DNA from: GCA-2861595 sp035525365
Lineage (GTDB): Bacteria > Actinomycetota > Acidimicrobiia > Acidimicrobiales > GCA-2861595
Direction of reading: 5' to 3'
DNA: 31,983 bases
NCBI GenBank assembly: GCA_035525365.1
Contig: DATLEK010000050.1
Span: 1 to 31,983, forward strand
How positions within the stretch are numbered: the first letter of the stretch is position 1; every line of letters starts with the position of its first letter. Below, one piece after another: positions 1 to 9,257 of this stretch. The position numbers were made by a program, and so were the translations under genes. The notes under the pieces were generated by a model. The model was not told the origin of the DNA and did no database searches. It saw only the letters and a program-made list of their open reading frames with translations.

Positions 1-2
1 GG

Positions 3-218
3 GGCCTGGCGGCCATGGTCGGGCTGGCCGTGGCCGGCCTCCTGACCGCCCTGCTGCTCGACGGCTTCGGTGACGACAGGATCGAGCTGGCCGGACCGCA
101 GCGGTCGGGCAGCGTGGGCCTCGAGATCTTCCAGTCCTACGTGATTCCCTTCGAGGTGGTGTCGGTCCTGCTCCTGGCCGCCCTGGTGGGCGCCGTCGTG
201 CTCGCCAGGAGGGACTGA
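3..218 (+). CDS. nuoJ: NADH-quinone oxidoreductase subunit J, C-terminal part
   Basis: This is the 3' end of a gene cut by the window edge; codons are in frame from position 3 to the TGA at 216-218. The visible protein has a hydrophobic helix (GLAVAGLLTALLL), a short polar stretch, and a last helix with the IPFEVVSVLLLAALVGAVVLARRD ending, a pattern typical of NuoJ C-termini. NuoJ is a membrane-arm subunit of complex I that takes part in coupling quinone reduction to proton pumping. It lies 3 bp upstream of nuoK in the usual J-K-L-M-N order, so translation is probably coupled. The internal ATG at 15 is not the true start. The identification rests on both the sequence and the gene order. Confidence 0.9.
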   Translation, partial: GLAAMVGLAVAGLLTALLLDGFGDDRIELAGPQRSGSVGLEIFQSYVIPFEVVSVLLLAALVGAVVLARRD

Positions 219-221
219 GGG

Positions 222-521
222 GTGTACCTCAACGAGTTCCTGCTCCTGTCCGCCGTGCTGTTCAGCTGCGGCGTGTACGGCGTGCTCGCCCGCCGCAACG
301 GCGTGCTGGTGCTCATGAGCATCGAGCTGATCCTGAACGCCGTCAACATCAACCTCGTGGCCTTCGGCGCCTTCCACAACCAGCTGGCCGGGCAGATCTT
401 CGCCCTCTTCACGGTGGCCGTGGCCGCCGCCGAGGTCGGCGTGGGCCTGGCCATCGTCCTGCTCATCTACCGCAACACGCGCTCGATCGACCTGGACAAG
501 GTCGCCTCGATGAAGGGCTGA
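222..521 (+). CDS. nuoK: NADH-quinone oxidoreductase subunit K
   Basis: The gene starts with GTG at 222, three bases after the nuoJ stop, and encodes 99 aa, the normal NuoK length. Three membrane helices are visible. Family hallmarks include GVYGVLARRNGVLVLMSIEL with its conserved membrane Glu (MSIELILNAVNINLVAF) and a second acidic position in the last helix (AAAEVGVGLAIVLLIYRN). These buried carboxylates are part of the proton path through the complex I membrane arm. The stop at 519-521 is separated from the nuoL GTG by a single base, so the genes belong to one operon. Nothing unusual is seen. Confidence 0.96.
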   Translation: MYLNEFLLLSAVLFSCGVYGVLARRNGVLVLMSIELILNAVNINLVAFGAFHNQLAGQIFALFTVAVAAAEVGVGLAIVLLIYRNTRSIDLDKVASMKG

Positions 522-522
522 C

Positions 523-2886
<2,364 letters not shown>

Positions 2887-2913
2887 TCTCGACTTCAACG
2901 AAGGGAAGCACCT

Positions 2914-4443
2914 GTGAACCTGTTCGACTCCTGGGCCCTGAGCCTGGCGGTACTCGTGCCCGTGATCGGCATGATCGTGCTCGCCGCCGTGCCCAAGGCG
3001 CAGGAGAAGGCGCAGAAGACGGTGGCCCTCGCCACCACCCTTGTCACCGCCGCCGTCGGAGTCGGGATCCTGGCCCGGTTCGACTACGGGGCCGGCAAGT
3101 CACTCCAGTTCGAGGTGGACCACTCCTGGATCGACGTGATCAACAGCCGCTACCACGTGGGGATCGACGGCATCTCCCTGCCGTTGCTGGCGCTGTCGAT
3201 GTTCATCACCGTCCTGTGCGTCGTCTACTCCTGGGACCACTTCCCGGAGCCGCACAACCCCAAGGCTTTCCTGATGCTCATGCTGGTGCTCGAGGTGGGC
3301 ATGAACGGCACGTTCATCTCCCAGGACCTGATCCTGTTCTTCGTCTTCTTCGAGCTTGTCCTGCTCCCCATGTACTTCATGATCGGCGTCTGGGGCGGAG
3401 CCAACCGCCAGTACGCCTCGATCAAGTTCTTCCTGTACACGCTGTTCGGCTCGGCCCTGATGATCCTGTCGTTCCTGGCCCTGTTCTTCCGGGCCGGCAA
3501 CACCTTCGACATCCCCATTCTCATCGCCAACGCCGGCGATCTGATCCCCCACAACGTCCAGCTCTGGATCTTCGGCGGGCTGTTCATGGGCTTCGCCATC
3601 AAGGTCCCCATGTTCCCCTTCCACACCTGGCTGCCCGACGCCCACACCGAGGCCCCCACCGTCGGCTCGGTGATCCTCGCCGCCGTGCTGCTCAAGCTCG
3701 GCACCTACGGGTTCATCCGCATCGCCCTTCCCATCCTCCCGGAGGCGGCCATCTCGTGGGCGCCATGGATCGGAGGTCTGGCGGTGGTGGGCATCATCTA
3801 TGGCGCTCTCGGCTGCCTCGCCCAGACGGACATGAAGCGTCTCATCGCCTTCTCGTCGGTTGCCCACATGGGTTTCGTGATGCTCGGCATCGCCACCCTC
3901 ACCGACTTCGGCATCAACGCCGCCATCTTCGGGATGGTCGCCCATGGTCTCATCACCGGGATGCTGTTCTTCGTGGCCGGCTCGATCCAGGAGCGCTACC
4001 AGACACGTGAGCTGGCCCGCCTCGGCGGCCTGCTCGTGCAGGCGCCCAAGCTGGGATGGATCCTCGGGTTCTGTGCCATGGCCTCGCTGGGGCTGCCCGG
4101 TCTGGCCGGGTTCTGGGGCGAGTTCCCCGCCATCCTGTCCGCCTACCAACCGGCGGCGGGTCTGTCCGAAGGCATTTTCCGGACCTACATGGTCATTGCC
4201 GCCGTGGGCACCGTTCTGGCCGCCGGCTACCTGTTGTGGATGTTCCAGCGCACGGCTTTCGGGACGCCCAAGGAGGAGTTCGCCAAGGCCCACGTCCACG
4301 ACGTCCACCCTCTCGAGTGGGTGGCCTGGGCCCCGATGCTCGCCCTCATCTTCGTGCTCGGCGTCTACCCACGGCTCATCTTCGGCATCACCGACGAGGC
4401 CGTCCAGACCGTCTCCAGTGCCTTCCGGGCCGTGGGCGGCTAG
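2914..4443 (+). CDS. nuoM: NADH-quinone oxidoreductase subunit M
   Basis: The second antiporter-like subunit of the membrane arm is 509 aa, the normal length. It starts at GTG 2914, with a purine-rich ribosome binding site (aagggaag) at about 2901-2908. Hallmarks are GIDGISLPLLALS, the essential Glu in FVFFELVLLPMYFMIG (E147), a pumping-channel Lys in FAIKVPMFPFHTWLPDAHTEAPTVGS (K230), and MKRLIAFSSVAHMGFVMLG. The TAG stop is immediately followed by the nuoN ATG with no intervening base, which indicates translational coupling. No truncation or odd residue is seen. Confidence 0.96.
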   Translation: MNLFDSWALSLAVLVPVIGMIVLAAVPKAQEKAQKTVALATTLVTAAVGVGILARFDYGAGKSLQFEVDHSWIDVINSRYHVGIDGISLPLLALSMFITVLCVVYSWDHFPEPHNPKAFLMLMLVLEVGMNGTFISQDLILFFVFFELVLLPMYFMIGVWGGANRQYASIKFFLYTLFGSALMILSFLALFFRAGNTFDIPILIANAGDLIPHNVQLWIFGGLFMGFAIKVPMFPFHTWLPDAHTEAPTVGSVILAAVLLKLGTYGFIRIALPILPEAAISWAPWIGGLAVVGIIYGALGCLAQTDMKRLIAFSSVAHMGFVMLGIATLTDFGINAAIFGMVAHGLITGMLFFVAGSIQERYQTRELARLGGLLVQAPKLGWILGFCAMASLGLPGLAGFWGEFPAILSAYQPAAGLSEGIFRTYMVIAAVGTVLAAGYLLWMFQRTAFGTPKEEFAKAHVHDVHPLEWVAWAPMLALIFVLGVYPRLIFGITDEAVQTVSSAFRAVGG

Positions 4444-5952
4444 ATGCACGCCGTTCTGGCTGCCGCCCAGACCTTGAAGGCGCCGGACCTCGACTACTTC
4501 GCCCTCTCGCCCGAGATCGTGCTCACGGTCGTGCTCGTGGGCATCCTCCTGCTCGACGTGTTCGTCGACGAGACCCGCAAGTACCTGGTCACCCAACTGG
4601 CGGGCATGGGGGTCCTCGTCAGCCTGGTGCCCGTGATCCTTCTGGCCGTCAACGGCGCCGATCGTTCCATGCTCGGTGGCGCCTACGTGGTCGACAACTT
4701 CGCACTCCTGGTGAAGGCGCTGTTCCTGGTCACCGGGTACGTCGTCCTGCTGATGTCCGCCAACTACATCGCCGAGGGTGACTACTACGAGGGGGAGTAC
4801 TCCTTCCTCCTGCTGTCGTCCCTGCTCGGCATGCTGGTCATGGGGTCCTCCCGTGATCTCATCACCATCTTCGTGGCTCTCGAGCTCCTGTCGATCCCCG
4901 CCTATCTCCTGGCGGGATGGCGCAAGCGCGACCTGCGCAGCAACGAGGCCTGCCTCAAGTACTACCTGCTGGGCGTGCTGGCCTCCGCGGTGATGCTCTA
5001 CGGCATGTCGCTCATTTTCGGCGCCACCGGGTCCACCGTCCTTCGCACCATCGGCCGCGAGGTCGGCGGGTCGGTGGGCGAGCAACCGATCGTGACCCTC
5101 GGCATCTTCTTCATCATCGTCGGATTTGCCTTCAAGGTCTCCGCCGTCCCCTTCCACTTCTGGGCACCCGACACCTACGAGGGCGCCCCCACCCCGGTGA
5201 CGGCGTTCTTGTCCGTGGCTTCCAAGGCGGCCGGCTTCGTCGCTCTCCTGCAACTCGTCTACATCGGCTTCTTCGGCCGGGAAGAAGTGTGGGGCCCGCT
5301 GTTCTGGGTCCTGGCCGCGCTGACCATGACCGTCGGCAATCTGGTGGCGCTGCGCCAGACCAACATCGTGCGTCTCCTCGCCTACTCCTCTGTGGCCCAG
5401 GCCGGCTACATCCTCGTGCCCTTCGCCGTGGCCGGGTCGAACCCGGCGGCCGAGGCCACCGCCCAGACGGCGGTGCTGGTGTACCTGCTGATCTATGCGG
5501 CCATGAACCTCGGCGCCTTCGCCATAGTCATGGCTGTCGCCCGCAAGACCCATTCGGGTGAGATCTCCTCCTACGGCGGGCTGTTCACCTATGCCCCCGG
5601 GCTCACCCTGCTCATGAGCATCTTCCTCTTCTCGCTGGCCGGGATCCCGCCGCTGGCCGGCTGGTTCGCCAAGCTCTACATCTTCGAATCGGCTCTCGAC
5701 GCGGGCACGACCTCGGCGGTGACGCTGGCCGTGGTGGCCGGCCTGAACGCCGTCATCGCCCTCTTCTACTACTCCGCCATCGCCAAGGAGATGTGGATGA
5801 AGCCGGTCCCCGACGGCGACACCACACCCATCCCGGTGCCGCCGGCTCTGGCCGCTGCCCTCGCTTTCACCGCCATCGTCGTCGTGGCCCTCGGTGTCTA
5901 CCCGCAGGCCTTCGCCCGCCTCGGCGACCTGGCCCATCTCACCCTGCGGTAG
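4444..5952 (+). CDS. nuoN: NADH-quinone oxidoreductase subunit N
   Basis: The third antiporter-like subunit of the complex I membrane arm is 502 aa. It starts at the ATG abutting the nuoM stop. Family motifs are FVALELLSIPAYLLAG with the conserved Glu, FAFKVSAVPFHFWAPDTYEGAPTPVTAFLSV, RLLAYSSVAQAGYIL, and FSLAGIPPLAGWFAKLYIF. About fourteen hydrophobic helices can be traced. It ends with TAG at 5950-5952. The reading frame that continues straight through this stop is the N-terminal region of the next protein (a methyltransferase), which is unusual and is described as a finding. As the last nuo gene, it closes the operon core. Confidence 0.96.
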   Translation: MHAVLAAAQTLKAPDLDYFALSPEIVLTVVLVGILLLDVFVDETRKYLVTQLAGMGVLVSLVPVILLAVNGADRSMLGGAYVVDNFALLVKALFLVTGYVVLLMSANYIAEGDYYEGEYSFLLLSSLLGMLVMGSSRDLITIFVALELLSIPAYLLAGWRKRDLRSNEACLKYYLLGVLASAVMLYGMSLIFGATGSTVLRTIGREVGGSVGEQPIVTLGIFFIIVGFAFKVSAVPFHFWAPDTYEGAPTPVTAFLSVASKAAGFVALLQLVYIGFFGREEVWGPLFWVLAALTMTVGNLVALRQTNIVRLLAYSSVAQAGYILVPFAVAGSNPAAEATAQTAVLVYLLIYAAMNLGAFAIVMAVARKTHSGEISSYGGLFTYAPGLTLLMSIFLFSLAGIPPLAGWFAKLYIFESALDAGTTSAVTLAVVAGLNAVIALFYYSAIAKEMWMKPVPDGDTTPIPVPPALAAALAFTAIVVVALGVYPQAFARLGDLAHLTLR

Positions 5953-6027
5953 ACCACGCCGGCGCCCGCCCTCGCCCAGATCGTCGAGGCCATCCACCGG
6001 CTCGGCCCCATCACCTTCGCCGACTTT

Positions 6028-7098
6028 ATGGAGATGGCCCTGTACGACCCAGGCGCGGGGTTCTTCGCCACCGGGGGAGCGGCGGGCCGTGAGGGCGACT
6101 TCATCACCAGCCCCGAGGTGGGGCCCCTTTTTGGAGCGGTGCTGGCCCGAGCCCTGGACTCGTGGTGGACCGGGCTCGGCCGACCGGATCGGTACGTGGT
6201 GGTCGAGGCCGGCGCCGGTGCCGGCACCCTTGCCGCCGCGATCCGGGTAGCCGCACCTGCATGTGCCCCGGCGCTGCACTACGTGATGGTGGAGCGCTCG
6301 GACTCTCTGCGGGCCCGCCAGGCCAAGGCCGTGCCCCTGGAGCCTCCCAGCGGCGGGTTCGGCGCGGTTGATCCCGACGACGAGGAGCAGCCGGGTTCCG
6401 CCTCACCGGCCCAACGCACCGGTCCGACCTTCACATCCCTGCCCGAGCTGCCGGCAAGGCCCTTCACCGGGGTGGTCATCGCCAACGAGCTGCTCGACAA
6501 CCTCCCCTTCCACCTCCTCCAGCGGGGAGAGCGATGGGAGGAGGTACGGGTGGGCGAGGCGAGAGGCGCCCTGGTCGAGGTGCTGGTGCCGGCACCGGCG
6601 CCCCTCGCCGCGGAGGCCGAGCGGCTGGTGCCGGCCGCGGCCGAAGGGGCACGACTTCCGGTGCAGGTGGCGGCCCAGTCGTGGCTGAAGCAGGCGCTCT
6701 CGTTGGTCGACCGGGGCGGGGTGGTGGTCATCGACTATGCCGACGCGACCGCGTCGATGGCCACCCGTCCGCCCGCGGATTGGCTCCGCACCTACCGTTC
6801 GCACGGCCGCGGTGGCGACCCCTTGCAGGACCCCGGCTCGCAGGACATCACCTGCGAAGTGGCCGTCGATCAGCTCGCCCGGGTGCGTCAACCCGATCTG
6901 AACCGCACCCAGTTCGAGTTCCTCAGAACCCACGGGATCGGTGAGCTCACCGCCGGCGCCCGCGCCACATGGCACGAGCGGGCCTACCTGGGCGACCTGG
7001 AGGCGCTGAAAGCCAGGAGCCGCGTGGGCGAGGCCGCCGCCCTCACCGACCCAACCGGCCTCGGCGCCTTCCGCGTCCTCGAGTGGACGGCAGGCTGA
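6028..7098 (+). CDS. MidA/NDUFAF7-family SAM-dependent methyltransferase (COG1565)
   Basis: From the first ATG the protein has 356 aa. Family motifs appear in order: GDFITSPEVGPLFGAVLAR (about 24-42), a SAM-binding glycine loop VVVEAGAGAG (57-66), IANELLDNLPFHLLQ, GVVVIDYAD, and LRTYRSHGRGGDPLQDPGSQDITCEV. Eukaryotic members (NDUFAF7/MidA) methylate the NDUFS2 subunit and are needed for complex I assembly, so the location directly behind nuoN suggests a similar role here. That role is inferred. The conserved N-terminal stretch (ending GPITFADF) lies upstream of ATG 6028, in the same frame, back to the nuoN stop at 5952. No ATG, GTG or TTG occurs in that interval, so the true start is unresolved; candidates are ATC codons at 5980, 5992 and 6010. 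No clear Shine-Dalgarno sequence is visible. Confidence 0.88.
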   Translation: MEMALYDPGAGFFATGGAAGREGDFITSPEVGPLFGAVLARALDSWWTGLGRPDRYVVVEAGAGAGTLAAAIRVAAPACAPALHYVMVERSDSLRARQAKAVPLEPPSGGFGAVDPDDEEQPGSASPAQRTGPTFTSLPELPARPFTGVVIANELLDNLPFHLLQRGERWEEVRVGEARGALVEVLVPAPAPLAAEAERLVPAAAEGARLPVQVAAQSWLKQALSLVDRGGVVVIDYADATASMATRPPADWLRTYRSHGRGGDPLQDPGSQDITCEVAVDQLARVRQPDLNRTQFEFLRTHGIGELTAGARATWHERAYLGDLEALKARSRVGEAAALTDPTGLGAFRVLEWTAG

Positions 7099-7106
7099 CA
7101 CCGCTG

Positions 7107-7132
7107 GCTACATGCCGCCGACAGTTATTGAA
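7107..7132 (+). repeat. 26-bp imperfect direct repeat, left copy
   Basis: The segment matches 8442-8467 at 24 of 26 positions, with the last 17 bases (cgccgacagttattgaa) identical. The two copies bracket the toxin-antitoxin island. The 251-bp intergenic stretch 7099-7349 holds this repeat, a copy of the 66-bp repeat, and the antitoxin promoter. Nothing else is recognised in it. Confidence 0.8.
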
Positions 7133-7140
7133 CCAACCCC

Positions 7141-7206
7141 GCCCCTCGCCGCCCGCGCCGTCAATCCGAAGATCCCAAGCTGTCCCCCCGGGGGCCCGTT
7201 CCCGTG
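7141..7206 (+). repeat. 66-bp perfect direct repeat, intergenic copy
   Basis: All 66 bases are identical to 10025-10090, which encodes the N-terminal region of the PAS histidine kinase. Here the sequence is noncoding as far as can be seen. Similarity stops sharply on both sides. It lies 8 bp downstream of the 26-bp repeat copy, which itself matches sequence upstream of the first response regulator. The arrangement looks like a recombination or deletion scar. Confidence 0.95.
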
Positions 7207-7336
7207 CCGTCGACGAATGCTCCCCAGTTTCCCGCCGCCCAGCCGCCGGGACCAAGGCATGGACCTCGGCTGGTGAAGCTCTATTCACCGGAACTACCGC
7301 CTTCGCGCAAGACGTGGCCTGTCCTACTGGCTGTGC

Positions 7337-7342
7337 TACCGT
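7337..7342 (+). promoter_or_regulatory. Putative -10 box of the antitoxin gene (leaderless)
   Basis: The hexamer TACCGT, in an extended form TGCTACCGT, lies exactly 7 bp before the ATG at 7350. This would put transcription initiation at or next to the A of the start codon, as in leaderless actinobacterial genes. No good -35 element is visible. The same hexamer at the same distance precedes yajQ on the minus strand. Confidence 0.5.
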
Positions 7343-7349
7343 GGACGGC

Positions 7350-7610
7350 ATGGCGCACCGTGAAAAGCGATCCGTCTCCCTCCCACCCGAGCTCGCTGAA
7401 GCGATTGACCGTGCGGCTGCCGAGGACGGCAGTACCTTCAGTGCCTGGCTCGCCGACACGGCCGCGAGCCGAATCCGCCTCGAAGCTGGCCGACGTGGCA
7501 TCGCCGAGTGGGAGCACGATCACGGACCGCTTACCTCCGAAGAGCTGGCCGACGGATTGGCACGGGCGCGTGCACTGCTAGGCCGCACGAAGGCCAAGCG
7601 GTCGGCGTAG
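7350..7610 (+). CDS. Ribbon-helix-helix antitoxin-like protein
   Basis: The protein is 86 aa, starting at ATG 7350; a longer open frame upstream has no protein-like character. The N-terminus KRSVSLPPELAEAIDRAAAEDGSTFSAWLADTAASRIR fits an RHH/CopG-type DNA-binding fold: a beta strand, then two helices. The C-terminal part (EHDHGPLTSEELADGLARARALLG) would wrap the partner toxin. The stop TAG at 7608-7610 directly abuts the toxin ATG, so the two are translationally coupled. In such pairs the antitoxin neutralises the nuclease and represses the operon. The family assignment is from sequence pattern only. It lies in an island with lower coding density than the flanking genes. Confidence 0.85.
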   Translation: MAHREKRSVSLPPELAEAIDRAAAEDGSTFSAWLADTAASRIRLEAGRRGIAEWEHDHGPLTSEELADGLARARALLGRTKAKRSA

Positions 7611-7994
7611 ATGGCCGGCGTCACCTATGACACCGGCGCGCTGATTGCTGGTGAACGCAACGATCGGCGTATGTGGGCACTCCACGCCGGCTTCTTGGCC
7701 GAAGAGGTAGCGCCCGTCGTGCCCGCGCCAGTACTGGCCGAGGCTTGGCGAAGTGGCCCTCGCCAGGCGAGTCTGGCGCGACTACTCGCCATGTGTGAGG
7801 TCGAGCCGATGAGTGAAGAGCAAGCACGGCAGGTGGGTGTGCTCAGTGGTAAGTCGGACCACGACGACATCGTCGACGTCGCCGTCGTCGAAGGAGCCCT
7901 CCGGCGACGCGACGCCGTGGTGACCTCCAACGAAGACCACATCCGTCGGATCGCCGAAGCGGCCAAGATCCGACTGCGAATCGAAAGGGTCTGA
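7611..7994 (+). CDS. PIN-domain (VapC-like) toxin
   Basis: The protein is 127 aa and begins directly after the antitoxin stop. PIN features are an N-terminal Asp (YDTGALIAGE, D7), a Glu after a proline-rich turn (APVLAEAWR), and the acidic cluster DHDDIVDVAVVEGA, followed by DAVVTSNEDHIRRIA. PIN toxins are Mg-dependent ribonucleases that cut tRNA, rRNA or mRNA when freed from their antitoxin. The quartet of acidic residues appears complete, so it is probably active. The target cannot be read from the sequence. Length and gene order fit a type II module. The surrounding repeats and the decayed second pair suggest a mobile or accessory island. Confidence 0.86.
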   Translation: MAGVTYDTGALIAGERNDRRMWALHAGFLAEEVAPVVPAPVLAEAWRSGPRQASLARLLAMCEVEPMSEEQARQVGVLSGKSDHDDIVDVAVVEGALRRRDAVVTSNEDHIRRIAEAAKIRLRIERV

Positions 7995-8125
7995 AGCAAC
8001 ATGCCCACACGCGATCGACGCCGACGCCATACGGCTGTTGAGCGCCGCCTGAACTGAACACGCGCGCCGACGTCGGCGACAGCGGGCGTGAGCACGCCAG
8101 AAGCGGTGACCACGGGCAAGGGGGC

Positions 8126-8212
8126 GTGGGCGGCGACGATCTGTTGGCTGCCCTCGAATTCGGAGCCCTGACCTCTGGTATGCGACGAGTGATCCCACTC
8201 GGCGCGGCGTGA
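8126..8212 (+). pseudogene. C-terminal remnant of a DUF433-like antitoxin
   Basis: An open stretch reading GDDLLAALEFGALTSGM ends with VIPLGAA and a TGA at 8210-8212 that overlaps the GTG of the next (toxin-like) frame. This is a typical antitoxin-toxin overlap. The piece resembles the tail of DUF433-type antitoxins that accompany DUF5615 toxins. No convincing N-terminal half is found upstream: the preceding bases (7995-8125) contain stops and no recognisable protein. It is called as a decayed gene on context. Confidence 0.4.
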
Positions 8213-8380
8213 AGTTCCTTTTCGACGCACAGCTTCCCGCTCGTCTCGCTCGCCAGATTGCCGCCGGTGGGCACGACGTCATCCACACCTCCGACCTTCC
8301 TGGGCGCCAACCTCGTGCGCACCGCCGCCGAGTTCGGTCATCGCCAGACCGCTGAACGTGCTACACGCCTCTGCTGCTGA
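8209..8380 (+). pseudogene. Truncated/frameshifted DUF5615 (PIN-like) toxin
   Basis: From GTG 8209 the frame reads (M)KFLFDAQLPARLARQI, then GGHDVIHTSDLPG, a good match to the start of DUF5615 PIN-like proteins. It then loses sense (GRQPRAHRRRVRSS) and stops at 8355. A shifted frame continues as GANLVRTAAEF and ends at 8378-8380. Normal members are about 110-120 aa with a second acidic motif (VVTKDRDF-like), which is absent. This therefore appears to be a broken toxin next to its broken antitoxin. Together with the upstream remnant it occupies most of the 533-bp gap between the PIN toxin and the response regulator. Confidence 0.6.
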
Positions 8381-8441
8381 CCCGGGCACCCTCCGCCCAA
8401 GGCCCAGTGCGGGGCGCGGGAGCTGTGCTGCTGGATGGCCA

Positions 8442-8467
8442 GCTACCTGTCGCCGACAGTTATTGAA
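8442..8467 (+). repeat. 26-bp imperfect direct repeat, right copy
   Basis: This is the partner of 7107-7132, with two mismatches near the left end. It lies 60 bp upstream of the GTG of the first response regulator and marks the right edge of the toxin-antitoxin island. Confidence 0.8.
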
Positions 8468-8527
8468 TCCGACCCGCCCATGTTGGACACTTACCACCAA
8501 GAGGGCCGCGCCGGAGAGGGAAGAGAC

Positions 8528-9196
8528 GTGCCTAATGCGAAGATCCTGATCATCGAGGACGACCCCGCGGAGCGCTTCGTGCTGGAGATGGCGCTCAAGG
8601 ACGAGGAATACGAGGTCCAGACCCGAGCTGACGGGGTGGCGCTGGATGAGGTGCTCGCCGGCTTTCGGGCCGACCTCGCCATCGTGGACGTGCGTCTCCC
8701 GGTCGGGCCGGACGGCTACGAACTGGCCGAGAGACTTCGAGAGGACGAGGTGGCGGTGCTTCTCATGTCGGGAGCCAGCGACACCGACGACCGTTTGGCT
8801 GGATTCGAGGCCGGTGCCGACGACTACGTGCCCAAGCCCATCTCCGTGAGGGAGGTGTTGGCCCGGGTCAACGCGCTGCTTAGACGGGCCGGACGGGCGT
8901 CGTCAGGGCAGTGGCAAGTCGGAGATCTCCTGCTCGACGACGGCGCCCGTACGGCTGCTCGCAATGGCGAGGCGCTTGACCTCACTCCTACCGAGTTCGA
9001 CCTGCTGCGGACGCTTGCGCGCCACCCGGGCCAGTTGCTTTCCAAGATCCAGCTCCTCAACATGGTCTGGGGCTTCGACGGCTACGACCGCAACGTCGTG
9101 GAGGTGCACATGAGTTCTTTGCGGCACAAGCTCGATGCACAGGGACCGCCGCTGATCTCCACCGTGCGGGGCAGCGGGTATGTCCTGGAGGCCTGA
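8528..9196 (+). CDS. OmpR/PhoB-family response regulator (RR1)
   Basis: The protein is 222 aa from GTG 8528, which has a strong ribosome binding site (ggagagggaag, about 8513-8523). An upstream ATG at 8435 would add a non-conserved tail running across the repeat. The receiver domain has the acidic pair D11-D12, phospho-acceptor D54 (AIVDVRLP) and K103 (VPKPIS). The C-terminal winged-helix domain has LTPTEFDLLRTLARHPGQLLSK, VWGFDGYDRNVVEVHMSSLR, then STVRGSGYVLE. It is a DNA-binding transcription factor controlled by phosphorylation. It is paralogous to the next gene (RR2), suggesting tandem duplication. No separate kinase is dedicated to it within view; the kinase at 10001 may serve both. Confidence 0.93.
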   Translation: MPNAKILIIEDDPAERFVLEMALKDEEYEVQTRADGVALDEVLAGFRADLAIVDVRLPVGPDGYELAERLREDEVAVLLMSGASDTDDRLAGFEAGADDYVPKPISVREVLARVNALLRRAGRASSGQWQVGDLLLDDGARTAARNGEALDLTPTEFDLLRTLARHPGQLLSKIQLLNMVWGFDGYDRNVVEVHMSSLRHKLDAQGPPLISTVRGSGYVLEA

Positions 9197-9212
9197 GCTT
9201 CGGAGCGCCAAT

Positions 9213-9257
9213 CTTAAGCCCTGCTTAAGGTTCCGCCACGAAGGGACCTGCGACAAT
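9213..9257 (+). promoter_or_regulatory. Direct-repeat operator (11-bp period) and -10 before RR2
   Basis: CTTAAGCCCTGCTTAAGG at 9213-9230 contains two CTTAAG half-sites 11 bp apart, the spacing used by OmpR/PhoB-type regulators. Exactly 21 bp later comes GACAAT (9252-9257). The same arrangement recurs at 11550-11594. The GACAAT overlaps the first possible ATG of RR2 (9256), so if this is the -10 box the protein must start further downstream. Confidence 0.6.

Noticed and set aside
3100..6279. Open frame of 1059 codons on the minus strand opposite nuoM, nuoN and the methyltransferase
   Set aside because: It crosses three real genes and is Asp/Glu/Gly/His/Gln-rich shadow sequence without recognisable motifs.
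8435..8527. N-terminal extension of RR1 from ATG 8435
   Set aside because: The added 31 residues run through the 26-bp repeat and are not receiver-like; GTG 8528 has a strong ribosome binding site.
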